This document shows, in pieces, positions 24,882-34,028 of a DNA stretch of 64,000 nucleotides (position 1 is its first letter; the number at the start of each line of letters is the position of its first letter). Source of the stretch: SSSZ01 sp035345935 (GTDB lineage: Bacteria > Pseudomonadota > Gammaproteobacteria > Burkholderiales > Rhodocyclaceae). The notes beneath the pieces are model-generated. The model worked only from the letters and a program-made list of their open reading frames with translations. It searched no databases and was not told the origin of the DNA. A program made the translations under genes and the position numbers. Location: positions 1-64,000 of the forward strand of contig DAORDK010000002.1 of the NCBI GenBank assembly GCA_035345935.1. Reading direction: 5' to 3'.

Positions 24882-24896
24882 ATTGGTAATACCATT
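24882..24896. promoter_or_regulatory. Regulator operator O2 (ATTGGTAATACCATT)
   Basis: A near-perfect palindrome ATTGGT-AAT-ACCATT just downstream of the predicted start of transcription, in position to repress. Its centre is 115 bases from O1. Confidence 0.68.
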
Positions 24897-24939
24897 TGAC
24901 CATGCAATAATTCACGACGAGCCGAAAACAGGAGACACG

Positions 24940-25728
24940 ATGAACGAGCCCGGCGCCCCCCTAGCCCTCCCCCGCGACGTCTATTTCTTTGCCACCTGCG
25001 TGATCGACCAGTTCTTTCCCGGGGCTGGTCTCGACGCCATACGACTTCTCGAACGGGAAGGCGTACGCGTCCATTTTCCCGCGGACCAGACCTGCTGTGG
25101 CCAGCCTGCCTATACCAGCGGTTTCCATGACCAGGCACGGGAAGTTGCCGGTGCCCAACTCGACCTCTTCCCCGAACCTTGGCCCATTGTCGTGCCCTCC
25201 GGTTCCTGCGCCGGCATGATGAAGCACGCCTATCCCATCCTCTTTGCCGCCGACCCGGAGCGCAAGGCGAAAGCCGAGGCCGTGGCGAGCCGCATCTACG
25301 AATTCACCGAATTCCTGGTCAAGGTCATCGGGATGAAGCTGAACGACCGCGGCGACCCCACCACGGTCGTTCTCCACACCTCGTGTTCCGCGCGCCGGGA
25401 AATGGGCGTCCATCTCACCGGCCGCGCGCTTCTCGACCAACTCGGCCAGGTCACCATTGCCCAGCAGGCCCACGAGGCTGAGTGCTGCGGCTTTGGCGGA
25501 ACCTTCTCGATCAAGCATCCCGAGATTTCCGGCGCCATGGTCAAGGACAAAGTGGATGCCCTCAAAGCCACGGGCGCGGAGCGGGTGGTCAGCGCCGATT
25601 GCGGCTGTCTGATGAACATCCTCGGTCATGCCGCCTGGCGCGACCGGCAGGAGGGCCAAGCCACGCCCTCGCTGCCTGGAGAGCACATCGCAAGCTTTTT
25701 ACTGAAGCGTACGGAGCAAGCCCAATGA
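24940..25728 (+). CDS. lldE: L-lactate oxidation complex subunit LldE (LutA)
   Basis: 262 residues from the ATG at 24940 with AGGAG upstream. Two CCG domains carry the cysteine motifs: TCCGQPAYTSG (about 67-77) and ECCGFGGTFS (about 185-194), which hold an Fe-S cluster or bind partner cofactors in heterodisulfide-reductase-like proteins. LldE, LldF and LldG together oxidise L-lactate to pyruvate. It is the first gene of lldE-lldG-lldF-dld-usp-ppc and overlaps the next start by 3 bases. Confidence 0.93.
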   Translation: MNEPGAPLALPRDVYFFATCVIDQFFPGAGLDAIRLLEREGVRVHFPADQTCCGQPAYTSGFHDQAREVAGAQLDLFPEPWPIVVPSGSCAGMMKHAYPILFAADPERKAKAEAVASRIYEFTEFLVKVIGMKLNDRGDPTTVVLHTSCSARREMGVHLTGRALLDQLGQVTIAQQAHEAECCGFGGTFSIKHPEISGAMVKDKVDALKATGAERVVSADCGCLMNILGHAAWRDRQEGQATPSLPGEHIASFLLKRTEQAQ

Positions 25729-26390
25729 ACGCCCGCGATCGCATCTTCGCCCGTCTGCGGGCGACCGAGGTCAGGGGGCAGCGCCCCTCACCGGAACCGG
25801 CCGAGTGGTATGCCGCCCGCGCCAGGAACGAGTCGGCTGCTGAGCTTACTGATCGCTTTGTCGCCATGATGGAAGCGGCGCGCGCCGAAGTTCATCGGGT
25901 GACTCAGGGCGACTGGGTTCGCAGGCTGTACGAAATCCTCTGTGCGAAGGGACTCGGCAATCTTCTGCTGGCCTCCGGAACCGCCCACGGCGCCGCCGCC
26001 ATCGAAGGCCTGCGGGACAGCGGCATCGCCTGTCTTGCCTACGACCGCCCTATCGAAGCCTGGAAAGACGTCCTTTTCAACGACGTCCATGCCAGCCTGA
26101 CAGGTGCCCGCGGGGCCATCGCCGAGACCGGCACGCTCATCCTGTGGCCCGATGCCGCCGAGCCTCGCCTGATGTCCCTGGTGCCCCCGGTGCACATCGT
26201 GCTGCTCAGTACCTCCACCATCCATCCGACCCTGATCGATGCCATGGGCGCGGAAAACTGGGCCGCAGGCCTGCCGACCAACGCCTTGCTCATCTCCAGC
26301 CCGTCGAAAACCGCCGACATTCAGCAGACGCTTGCCTACGGCGCCCACGGACCCAAGGAACTGGTGGTGCTGCTCAAGGAGGATGCATGA
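25725..26390 (+). CDS. lldG: L-lactate oxidation complex subunit LldG (LutC)
   Basis: 221 residues. LutC/YkgG domain: GAIAETGTLILWPDAAEPRL and LVPPVHIVLLSTSTI are the family's signature, with an N-terminal helical stretch. The protein is the non-Fe-S subunit of the L-lactate oxidising complex; its exact catalytic share is not settled. The order E-G-F (A-C-B) is known from other lactate operons. ATGA-type overlaps on both sides show translational coupling. Confidence 0.92.
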   Translation: MNARDRIFARLRATEVRGQRPSPEPAEWYAARARNESAAELTDRFVAMMEAARAEVHRVTQGDWVRRLYEILCAKGLGNLLLASGTAHGAAAIEGLRDSGIACLAYDRPIEAWKDVLFNDVHASLTGARGAIAETGTLILWPDAAEPRLMSLVPPVHIVLLSTSTIHPTLIDAMGAENWAAGLPTNALLISSPSKTADIQQTLAYGAHGPKELVVLLKEDA

Positions 26391-27823
26391 TGGGCGCCCA
26401 GGAGAAACCCCTGCACTTCATGCCGACAGAAGGGTTCCGGCAGCGCTCCAAGGCCGTCGTCGAAAACGAGTTTCTGCAAAAGAGTTTCCGCGCCGCCATG
26501 GATTTCCTGATGACCAAGCGGGCGGCCCAGTTTCCCGACGACGACGAGTTGCAAAGTCTGCGCTCCCTGGGGGAGGCCATACGCCAGAACAGCCTCGCCA
26601 AGCTGCCGGCACTCCTGGAGCAACTGGAATCCAGGCTGACGCAGAACGGGATCCAGGTCCATTGGGCCGAGACGGCGGAGGAAGCCAACGCCATCATTAT
26701 CGGCATTTGCGAAAAGCATGGCGCCCGCCGCATGGTGAAGGGCAAATCCATGGTCAGCGAGGAAATCGAGTTCAACCACGCTGCCGAGGCCGTCGGAATC
26801 GAGGCCATCGAAACCGACATGGGCGAGTACATCCTCCAACTGGCCGGCGAGAAGCCTTCCCACATCATCATGCCGGCCATCCACAAGACCAAGCAGCAAA
26901 TCGCCCGGCTTTTCGAGGAAAAACTGCCCGGAGTGGCCTACACCGAAGACGTCGATACCCTGATCCAGATCGGCCGCAAGGTGCTGCGGCAGAAATTCCT
27001 GGAAGCGGACATCGGCCTCTCCGGCGTCAACATGGCCGTCGCCGAAACCGGCACCCTGGTCTTGGTGGAGAACGAAGGCAACGGCCGCCTTTCGACCACG
27101 ACGCCCCGGATCCATGTGGCCATCACGGGCATCGAGAAGGTGGTTGAGAATCTCGACCACGTCCCGCCGCTCCTGTCGCTCCTGACCCGTTCGGCAACCG
27201 GCCAGAACATCACCACCTATGTGAACATGATCTCCGGACCCCGCCAGCCGGGTGAACTGGACGGTCCCGAGGAAGTCCATCTGGTGCTCCTCGACAATGG
27301 GCGAACCCAACCCTACGCCGATGAGGAATTGCGCAAGACCCTACAGTGCATCCGCTGCGGCGCTTGCATGAACCACTGTCCGGTCTATACCCATATCGGC
27401 GGCCATGCCTACGGTACGACCTACCCCGGGCCCATAGGCGAAATCATTTCGCCCCACCTGCTGGGCCTCGAGGCCACCGCCACCCTGCCCTTCGCCTCCA
27501 GCCTCTGCGGAGCCTGCGGTGAGGTATGCCCGGTACGCATTCCCATTCCCGACCTCCTGATCCGCCTGCGGTCCGAAGTCAATGCTCCGCCCGGTTCCGG
27601 CAGTACCCTCAAGGGACAGGGCGCAGGGTATAGCGGACTGATCACGGCGATCTGGCGGGGATGGGCCTGGGTGTATTCGCGGCCCGGAATGTATCGGCTC
27701 TATTCGTGGCTGGCCAGCCGGTTCAACTGGATGACGCCGGCCCGGCAAGGCGGCTGGACTTCGGTACGGATTCCCATGAAACCGGCTGCGCAGCGTTTGC
27801 GGGATAGGGTGGAGAGGAAGTGA
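26387..27823 (+). CDS. lldF: L-lactate oxidation complex subunit LldF (LutB), Fe-S
   Basis: 478 residues from ATG at 26387 (or 26390), preceded by CAAGGAGG. N-terminal LUD domain (MVKGKSMVSEEIEFN; SGVNMAVAETGTLVL), then two 4Fe-4S motifs, CIRCGACMNHCPVY (about 320) and CGACGEVCPVRIP (about 374), and a C-terminal DUF3390-type tail. It passes electrons from L-lactate to the quinone pool or a soluble acceptor. Its stop overlaps the dld start. Confidence 0.95.
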   Translation: MMGAQEKPLHFMPTEGFRQRSKAVVENEFLQKSFRAAMDFLMTKRAAQFPDDDELQSLRSLGEAIRQNSLAKLPALLEQLESRLTQNGIQVHWAETAEEANAIIIGICEKHGARRMVKGKSMVSEEIEFNHAAEAVGIEAIETDMGEYILQLAGEKPSHIIMPAIHKTKQQIARLFEEKLPGVAYTEDVDTLIQIGRKVLRQKFLEADIGLSGVNMAVAETGTLVLVENEGNGRLSTTTPRIHVAITGIEKVVENLDHVPPLLSLLTRSATGQNITTYVNMISGPRQPGELDGPEEVHLVLLDNGRTQPYADEELRKTLQCIRCGACMNHCPVYTHIGGHAYGTTYPGPIGEIISPHLLGLEATATLPFASSLCGACGEVCPVRIPIPDLLIRLRSEVNAPPGSGSTLKGQGAGYSGLITAIWRGWAWVYSRPGMYRLYSWLASRFNWMTPARQGGWTSVRIPMKPAAQRLRDRVERK

Positions 27824-30654
27824 TGGATGCGCCGCCGAAGCGACAGTCCACCATCGCGAAACCCGTCAAGCACGAAGAGTCCCCCATGCCATCCGTTACC
27901 GAATCTCTCCGTCGCCACCTCCCCGCCCACCAGGTCATCACCGACGAGTTGCGTCGCCTCGCCTACGGGACGGATGCCAGCTTCTACCGGCTCGTTCCCG
28001 AGGTCATCGCCGTCGCCGAAAATGAGGAGGAGGTGCAGGCGATCCTCCAGACCGCCCAGGCCTGCAAGCGCCCCGTCACCTTCCGGGCGGCCGGCACCAG
28101 TCTTTCCGGCCAGGCCATCACCGACGGCGTTCTGGTCTTGATCGGCGAGGGTTTTGCCAGCTGCGAAATCGCCTCCGACGGAACCGCGGTGCGCCTGGGA
28201 CCCGGCATCATCGGCGGCGAGGCGAACCGGCGGCTCGCCGCCTACGGCCGCAAGATCGGTCCCGATCCCGCGTCGATCAACACCTGCAAGATTGGCGGCA
28301 TCGCCGCCAACAATGCGTCGGGGATGTGCTGCGGCACGGCCCAGAACAGCTACCGGACTCTGGCCGGTCTGCGGGTTGTGCTGGCTGACGGCGCCGTACT
28401 CGATACGGAGGACCCTCTGAGCGTCGACGCCTTCAATCGCAGTCACGCAGTCTTGCTCGGCGAACTCGAGCGAATGGCCGCTCAGACCCGCAGCAACCCG
28501 CAACTATCCGCCCGCATCCGGCGCAAATTCAAGATCAAGAATACGACCGGCTACAGCCTCAATGCCCTGGTCGATTACGAAGACGCCATAGAGATCCTGA
28601 GCCACCTGATGATCGGGTCCGAGGGAACGCTGGGATTCATTTCCCGGATTACCTACCGTACCGTCGTCGAAGAAGCCCACAAAGCCAGTGCCCTGGTCTT
28701 TTTTCCCACGATCGAGGCCGCCTGCCAGGCCGTGATCCGCCTCAAAGTGCAGCCGGTAGCCGCCGTCGAACTGCTGGACCGCCCTGCCTTGCGTTCCGTT
28801 GAGAGCAAGCCTGGCTTGCCGCCCATGATCCGTGGCTTGGGCGAAGACGTCGCTGCGCTGCTGATCGAGGTGCGAGCGGACGACCAAGCGACGCTCGAGA
28901 AGCGCATGGAAGACGTCCTGGCGGCCCTGGGCGGCGTCCCCACCCTGGAGCCCCCTCGCTTCTCCACCGATCCCGCGACCTGCGAGATGTACTGGAAGGT
29001 GCGCAAGGGAACCTTCCCATCGGTCGGCGCCATGCGTCGCACGGGTACGACGGTGATCATCGAGGACGTGGCCTTTCCGGTCGAATCGCTGGCGGCCGCC
29101 ACCCTCGACCTGCAGGCATTGCTCAGGCGGCACGGCTACCACGAGGCGATCATCTTCGGCCACGCTCTGGAGGGCAACCTGCACTTCGTGTTCACCCAGG
29201 ATTTCGGCGACGCCGCCGAAGTGGAACGCTACGCCCGCTTCATGGACGATGTCTGCCGGCTGGTGGTCGAAAAATACGATGGGTCCCTCAAGGCAGAACA
29301 CGGGACCGGCCGCAACATGGCGCCTTTCGTCGAGCTCGAATGGGGACGCGAGGCTACTGATTTGATGCGCCGCATCAAGCGGCTCTTCGACCCCGAGAAT
29401 CGTCTCAACCCGGGCGTCATTCTCAACGACGACCCCCAGGCCCATCTCAGGCACCTCAAGCCTCTTCCCGCTGCCGAAGACCTCGTGGACCGCTGCATCG
29501 AATGCGGTTTCTGCGAACCCCTCTGCCCCTCCCACCGCCTGACGCTTTCGCCCCGCCAGCGCATCGTCGGCTGGCGCGAATTGTCGCGTCGCACCGCCGC
29601 CAGAGAGTCTCCGGGACCGGCGGCCGCGGACTTCGCGTATCAGGGGCTGGATACTTGTGCCGGGTGCGGCCTCTGTTCCACCGCCTGCCCGGTAGGCATA
29701 GACACCGGCGAACTGATCCGCCGGCTGCGAGGTCGCCGCTTGAACCCAGGCTCCCGCCGGCTCGGAACTTGGGCTGTGGATCACTTCGACACCGTCGCCA
29801 GCATTTCCCGCTCCGGGCTCGCCGTCGGCCACTTGGCTGCGACCGTGATGGGCGACAAGGTGCTGGGCGCACTCTCCGGAGGTGCCTGGAAAAGGTCCAT
29901 GCCGCGCCCGGACCGCTCGCTCGCGCAGCCGGCGGGGATTGGCGACCCGGTGGTCTATTTTCCCGCCTGCGGAGGCCGCATTTTCGGTCCTTCGGGCAAC
30001 GGTGAACCGGGCCTTGCCGATACGGTGATCCGCCTCCTAGAACGTGCCGGCTATGCGCCGCGCCTGCCTGACGGCTTCGAAGGACTTTGCTGCGGTCAGA
30101 TGCTGGCCAGCAAAGGCATGGCCAATGAGGCTGATGTCATGTCCCGGAACCTTGAAGCCGCTCTCCTGGCTGTCAGCGACGGGGGCCGCCTGCCGGTCAT
30201 CATGGATGCCAGCACCTGTAGTGCGCGGATGCAAAAGCATCTGGCAGGGCGCCTGAAGCTCTACGATTTTCACGAATTTGCCCACGACGCCCTGCTGCCC
30301 AGACTCTTGCTGAAAAAAAAGCCGGGGCCCGTCGCCCTGCACGTCAATTGCAGCGTCCGCAAGAATGCCGCCGACGCCAAGCTGCGGAGGGTCGTTGCCG
30401 CCTGTGTCGAGAGCGTCGTCGAACCGTCCGGGGTGACCTGCTGCGGTTTCGGCGGTGACCGGGGTTTCGCCGTTCCGGAACTCAACGTCCATGCCCTGCG
30501 CAGGATCCACGAGCAACTGCCGACGGCCTGTTCCTGCGGAGTGTCCACCAACCGTACCTGCGAAATCGGGCTCACGGCCGAAACCGGCAGAACTTATCGC
30601 TCCATCGCCTATCTGCTGGAGGAATGCAGCCGCCCCACGGAAGTGGGCTGCTGA
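27823..30654 (+). CDS. dld: FAD/Fe-S D-lactate dehydrogenase (Dld-II type)
   Basis: 943 residues from ATG at 27823 (TGATG overlap with lldF). An N-terminal FAD-binding PCMH domain (PVTFRAAGTSLSGQAITDG; KIGGIAANNASGMCCG; SEGTLGFISRI) and FAD-oxidase C-terminal domain (FGHALEGNLHFVF; LKAEHGTGRNMAPF) are followed by two 4Fe-4S motifs (CIECGFCEPLCP near 558, CAGCGLCSTACP near 612) and two CCG motifs (LCCGQML near 756, TCCGFGGDRGF near 873). This architecture is the Dld-II / DldD type that oxidises D-lactate to pyruvate. A role on D-2-hydroxyglutarate or glycolate cannot be ruled out, but the lldEGF context favours D-lactate. Confidence 0.9.
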   Translation: MDAPPKRQSTIAKPVKHEESPMPSVTESLRRHLPAHQVITDELRRLAYGTDASFYRLVPEVIAVAENEEEVQAILQTAQACKRPVTFRAAGTSLSGQAITDGVLVLIGEGFASCEIASDGTAVRLGPGIIGGEANRRLAAYGRKIGPDPASINTCKIGGIAANNASGMCCGTAQNSYRTLAGLRVVLADGAVLDTEDPLSVDAFNRSHAVLLGELERMAAQTRSNPQLSARIRRKFKIKNTTGYSLNALVDYEDAIEILSHLMIGSEGTLGFISRITYRTVVEEAHKASALVFFPTIEAACQAVIRLKVQPVAAVELLDRPALRSVESKPGLPPMIRGLGEDVAALLIEVRADDQATLEKRMEDVLAALGGVPTLEPPRFSTDPATCEMYWKVRKGTFPSVGAMRRTGTTVIIEDVAFPVESLAAATLDLQALLRRHGYHEAIIFGHALEGNLHFVFTQDFGDAAEVERYARFMDDVCRLVVEKYDGSLKAEHGTGRNMAPFVELEWGREATDLMRRIKRLFDPENRLNPGVILNDDPQAHLRHLKPLPAAEDLVDRCIECGFCEPLCPSHRLTLSPRQRIVGWRELSRRTAARESPGPAAADFAYQGLDTCAGCGLCSTACPVGIDTGELIRRLRGRRLNPGSRRLGTWAVDHFDTVASISRSGLAVGHLAATVMGDKVLGALSGGAWKRSMPRPDRSLAQPAGIGDPVVYFPACGGRIFGPSGNGEPGLADTVIRLLERAGYAPRLPDGFEGLCCGQMLASKGMANEADVMSRNLEAALLAVSDGGRLPVIMDASTCSARMQKHLAGRLKLYDFHEFAHDALLPRLLLKKKPGPVALHVNCSVRKNAADAKLRRVVAACVESVVEPSGVTCCGFGGDRGFAVPELNVHALRRIHEQLPTACSCGVSTNRTCEIGLTAETGRTYRSIAYLLEECSRPTEVGC

Positions 30655-30725
30655 GTGTTTTCCCTAGCTGGCGCCAGCACGGCAATTTGTTAATTTTCAA
30701 TCTCCCCACCTGGAAAGGAAGAGCC

Positions 30726-31172
30726 TTGTACAAGAAAGTCCTGATCGCCATCGACGACAGTCAAACGGCGCGGTGCGCCCTGACCGAAGCCGCCTATATC
30801 GCCAAGACCCACGGCGCCGCCCTGTGCATTGTCCACGTTGCCGACGAAACCCTGATGGGCATGCACCACCGTACCCTCACCACCACATTGAACCTGGATC
30901 ACGCGCGCCAGGCCATCGTGGACGCCGGCAAGAAGCTCCTCGAAGAGGCAATAGCGCAAGTTGCCGACCCGTCCGTTGAAACCCGCTTGCTCGAGGCGAG
31001 CGACAGACGCGTTTCGGAAGTCATCATCGATGCCGCCCAGGAATGGCAAGCCGACCTCATCGTCGTCGGCACCCATGGCCGTCGGGGGCTGGAACGCCTT
31101 ATCATCGGGTCGGTGGCCGATCAACTGGTTCGCTTGTCCCCGGTATCCACGCTTCTGGTCCGCAAGCATTGA
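30726..31172 (+). CDS. Universal stress protein, UspA family
   Basis: 148 residues from TTG at 30726, preceded by AAAGGAAGAG; the longer upstream frame starts within the dld end and lacks family similarity. Begins YKKVLIAIDDSQTA and ends VVGTHGRRGLERLIIGSVADQLVRLSPVSTLLVR, which holds the G-x2-G-x9-GS ATP-binding motif. It probably belongs to the lactate operon by position. The stop overlaps the ppc start. Confidence 0.92.
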   Translation: MYKKVLIAIDDSQTARCALTEAAYIAKTHGAALCIVHVADETLMGMHHRTLTTTLNLDHARQAIVDAGKKLLEEAIAQVADPSVETRLLEASDRRVSEVIIDAAQEWQADLIVVGTHGRRGLERLIIGSVADQLVRLSPVSTLLVRKH

Positions 31173-33931
31173 TGACGAACGCACTCCACGACGACAAGGA
31201 CGAACCCCTTCGCTCCGATATCCGCCTTCTGGGCCGCTTGCTGGGCGACACGGTACGCGAGCAGGAGGGCGACGCTGTCTTCGCCCTTGTCGAACGGGTC
31301 CGCCAGACCGCCGTACGCTTTGCCCGGGACGGGGACCCTGCCGCCCGGGCCGAGCTCGCTGCCCTGCTCGATCCTCTGCCTCGGGATACCACCCAGGCAG
31401 TCGTCCGCGCCTTCAGCTATTTCCTGCAGTTGGCCAACATCGCCGAGGATCAGCACCACATTCGCCGTCGCCGGGCTCACGATCTCGCCGATTCACCTCC
31501 CCGCGAGGGTAGCCTGCCCTTCGCCCTGGACCGTCTGGCGGAAGCCGGCGTGGCCCGGGACGCCGTGGCCGATTTTTTTGCCCACGCCCTGATATCGCCG
31601 GTGCTCACGGCGCACCCGACCGAAGTCCAGCGCCAGAGCACCCTGCAAAGCCAGCGGGAGATCGAGCGCCTGCTCGACCTGCGGGACCGCCAGCAATTGA
31701 CGCCGGAAGAGCAGGCGGAAAACGATACCGGCCTGGCCGCCGCCGTGCTCACGCTCTGGCAGACCCGTATGCTGCGCCCGCTGCGGCTCAAGGTCATCGA
31801 CGAAGTGAAGAGCGGGATCGGCTATTTCACCAGCACGTTCTTCGCCGAACTCCCCAATCTCTACATCCAGACGGCCGAGCGACTGGAATCGAGCTACCCG
31901 GGAGCACGCTGGGCGCTGCCGGCTTTCTTTCGCGTCGGAAGCTGGATCGGCGGCGACCGGGATGGCAATCCTTTCGTCACCGCGGATATCCTGCGCGAAG
32001 CCCTGCGGCTCCAGTCGGCGGCGACCCTCGATTTCTACCTCGAGGAAATCCATGAATTGGGCGGCGAATTGCCCATGTCCAGCCTTCTGGTCCAGGTGAC
32101 GCCGGAACTCACGGCCCTGGCCGAGGCATCGCCGGACAAATCCCCCCAGCGAGCCGACGAGCCTTATCGCCGCGCCCTGACCGGCATCTACGCCCGTCTG
32201 GCGGCAACAGCCCGCCGCCTGGACCGCCTGGAACCCCTGCGCCATGCGGTCGGGGAGGCAGAACCCTACGCCTCCGCCGGCGAGCTGCGCAACGACCTGA
32301 AGGTCGTCTCCGCCTCCCTCAAGGCGAACGGCAGCGCCCGATTGGCCGGAGGCCGCTTGCGCAGGCTTCTCCGGGCCATTCAGGTTTTCGGCTTTCACCT
32401 CGCCCCCATCGACCTGCGGCAGAATTCCGACGTCCATGCGCGCACCGTGGGCGAGCTCTTTTCCGCCGCCGGTCGCTGTCCCGACTACGAGGCCCTGGAC
32501 GAAGCGGGCCGCATTGCCCTCCTGACCCAGGAGTTGCACACCCCGCGGCCCTTGTATTCGCCCTTCCTCGAATACTCCGACGAAGCCCGGGGCGAATTGG
32601 CCATCTTCTTCGCCGCGCGGGAAATGCGCGAGCGTTACGGCGCCGCCGCCCTGCCCAATTGCATCATCTCCAAGACCGATGGCGTCTCAGACCTCCTCGA
32701 AGTGGCGCTGCTGCTCAAGGAAACCGGTCTACTCCGACCCGGCGCCGCTCCACGGCTGGACATGAACATCATCCCGCTGTTCGAAACCATCGGAGACCTG
32801 CAGCGGGCGGCGGCCACCATGGAAGGCCTCTTCCGCCTTGCGGCCTACCGCGATCTGCTGGGTTCCCGGGGCATGGAGCAGGAGATCATGCTCGGCTATT
32901 CGGACAGCAACAAGGACGGCGGCTTTCTCACCTCGGGCTGGGAACTCTACAAGGCCGAGATCGCGCTCACCCGCGTCTGCCGTGACCATGGCGTGCGCCT
33001 GCGGCTCTTCCACGGCCGTGGAGGATCGGTCGGCCGTGGCGGCGGCCCCAGCTATCAGGCCATCCTCGCCCAGCCGGCAGGAGCGGTTTCGGGGCAGATT
33101 CGCCTCACCGAGCAGGGAGAAGTCATCTCGACCAAGTACGGCAACCCGGGAACCGGCCGCAGGAACCTGGAGGTCCTGCTGGCTGCCACCCTCGAGGCCA
33201 GCCTCACCGACCACGAAAACCGGGTCGAGCCGGCGGAGGCCTTCCATCCGGTGATGGATCGCCTTTCGGACCTGGCTTTCCGCGCCTATCGCGGCCTTGT
33301 CTATGAAACCGAGGGATTCACCCGGTATTTCCGTCAATCCACGGTGGTGTCGGAAATTGCCAACCTGAACATCGGCAGCCGGCCTGCTTCACGCAAAGCT
33401 TCCGACAGCATCGAGGACCTGCGGGCCATACCCTGGGTCTTCAGCTGGGCTCAGTGCCGCCTCATGCTGCCCGGATGGTTCGGCTTCGGCTCCGCCGTCG
33501 ACGTCTGGCTGCAGGAGAATCCAGCGGGTCTCGCCACCTTGCGCCGCATGTTCCATGCGTGGCCCTTCTTCCAGACGCTGCTTTCCAATATGGACATGGT
33601 TCTGGCCAAATCCGACCTCGCCATCGCCTCGCGCTATGCCGAGCTGGTGACTGAAGACGGCCTGCGCGATCGGGTGTTCGGAGCGATCCGCAGGGAATGG
33701 GAGCTTACCCGCAAGCACCTGCTGGCCATCGAAGAGCAGGAGGATTTCCTGGCCGACAACCCCCTTCTCAGACGTTCCATCCAGCAGCGTTTCCCGTACA
33801 TGGATCCTCTGAACCATCTCCAAGTGGAATTGCTCAAGCGGCACCGGGCAGGGGAGACGGACGAGCGGGTAGCTCGCGGACTCCACCTCACCATCAACGG
33901 TATCGCCGCAGGCTTGCGCAACAGCGGCTGA
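31172..33931 (+). CDS. ppc: Phosphoenolpyruvate carboxylase
   Basis: 919 residues from ATG at 31172. Signature motifs: VLTAHPTEVQRQ (catalytic His, about 145), GGDRDGNPFVT, GYSDSNKDGGF (about 575), FHGRGGSVGRGGGP (about 612), and the C-terminal ITINGIAAGLRNSG helix. It fixes bicarbonate onto PEP to give oxaloacetate. Placement behind lactate genes fits an anaplerotic role during growth on lactate, where PEP comes from PpsA. Confidence 0.97.
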   Translation: MTNALHDDKDEPLRSDIRLLGRLLGDTVREQEGDAVFALVERVRQTAVRFARDGDPAARAELAALLDPLPRDTTQAVVRAFSYFLQLANIAEDQHHIRRRRAHDLADSPPREGSLPFALDRLAEAGVARDAVADFFAHALISPVLTAHPTEVQRQSTLQSQREIERLLDLRDRQQLTPEEQAENDTGLAAAVLTLWQTRMLRPLRLKVIDEVKSGIGYFTSTFFAELPNLYIQTAERLESSYPGARWALPAFFRVGSWIGGDRDGNPFVTADILREALRLQSAATLDFYLEEIHELGGELPMSSLLVQVTPELTALAEASPDKSPQRADEPYRRALTGIYARLAATARRLDRLEPLRHAVGEAEPYASAGELRNDLKVVSASLKANGSARLAGGRLRRLLRAIQVFGFHLAPIDLRQNSDVHARTVGELFSAAGRCPDYEALDEAGRIALLTQELHTPRPLYSPFLEYSDEARGELAIFFAAREMRERYGAAALPNCIISKTDGVSDLLEVALLLKETGLLRPGAAPRLDMNIIPLFETIGDLQRAAATMEGLFRLAAYRDLLGSRGMEQEIMLGYSDSNKDGGFLTSGWELYKAEIALTRVCRDHGVRLRLFHGRGGSVGRGGGPSYQAILAQPAGAVSGQIRLTEQGEVISTKYGNPGTGRRNLEVLLAATLEASLTDHENRVEPAEAFHPVMDRLSDLAFRAYRGLVYETEGFTRYFRQSTVVSEIANLNIGSRPASRKASDSIEDLRAIPWVFSWAQCRLMLPGWFGFGSAVDVWLQENPAGLATLRRMFHAWPFFQTLLSNMDMVLAKSDLAIASRYAELVTEDGLRDRVFGAIRREWELTRKHLLAIEEQEDFLADNPLLRRSIQQRFPYMDPLNHLQVELLKRHRAGETDERVARGLHLTINGIAAGLRNSG

Positions 33932-33945
33932 CGGCCGGTGGGCGT

Positions 33946-33961
33946 TTCCCGGGCCCGGGAA
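33946..33961. repeat. 16-bp perfect palindrome
   Basis: TTCCCGGGCCCGGGAA in the 97-base gap behind ppc. It has no T-run, so it is not a standard terminator; a protein site or a hairpin stop are both possible. Confidence 0.4.
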
Positions 33962-34028
33962 GTCCCGTAAAATGGCGGCTTCCCGGACCACCGCAGCCCC
34001 TGGGCGGTGACGGCCTTCTGGAGTCAGC

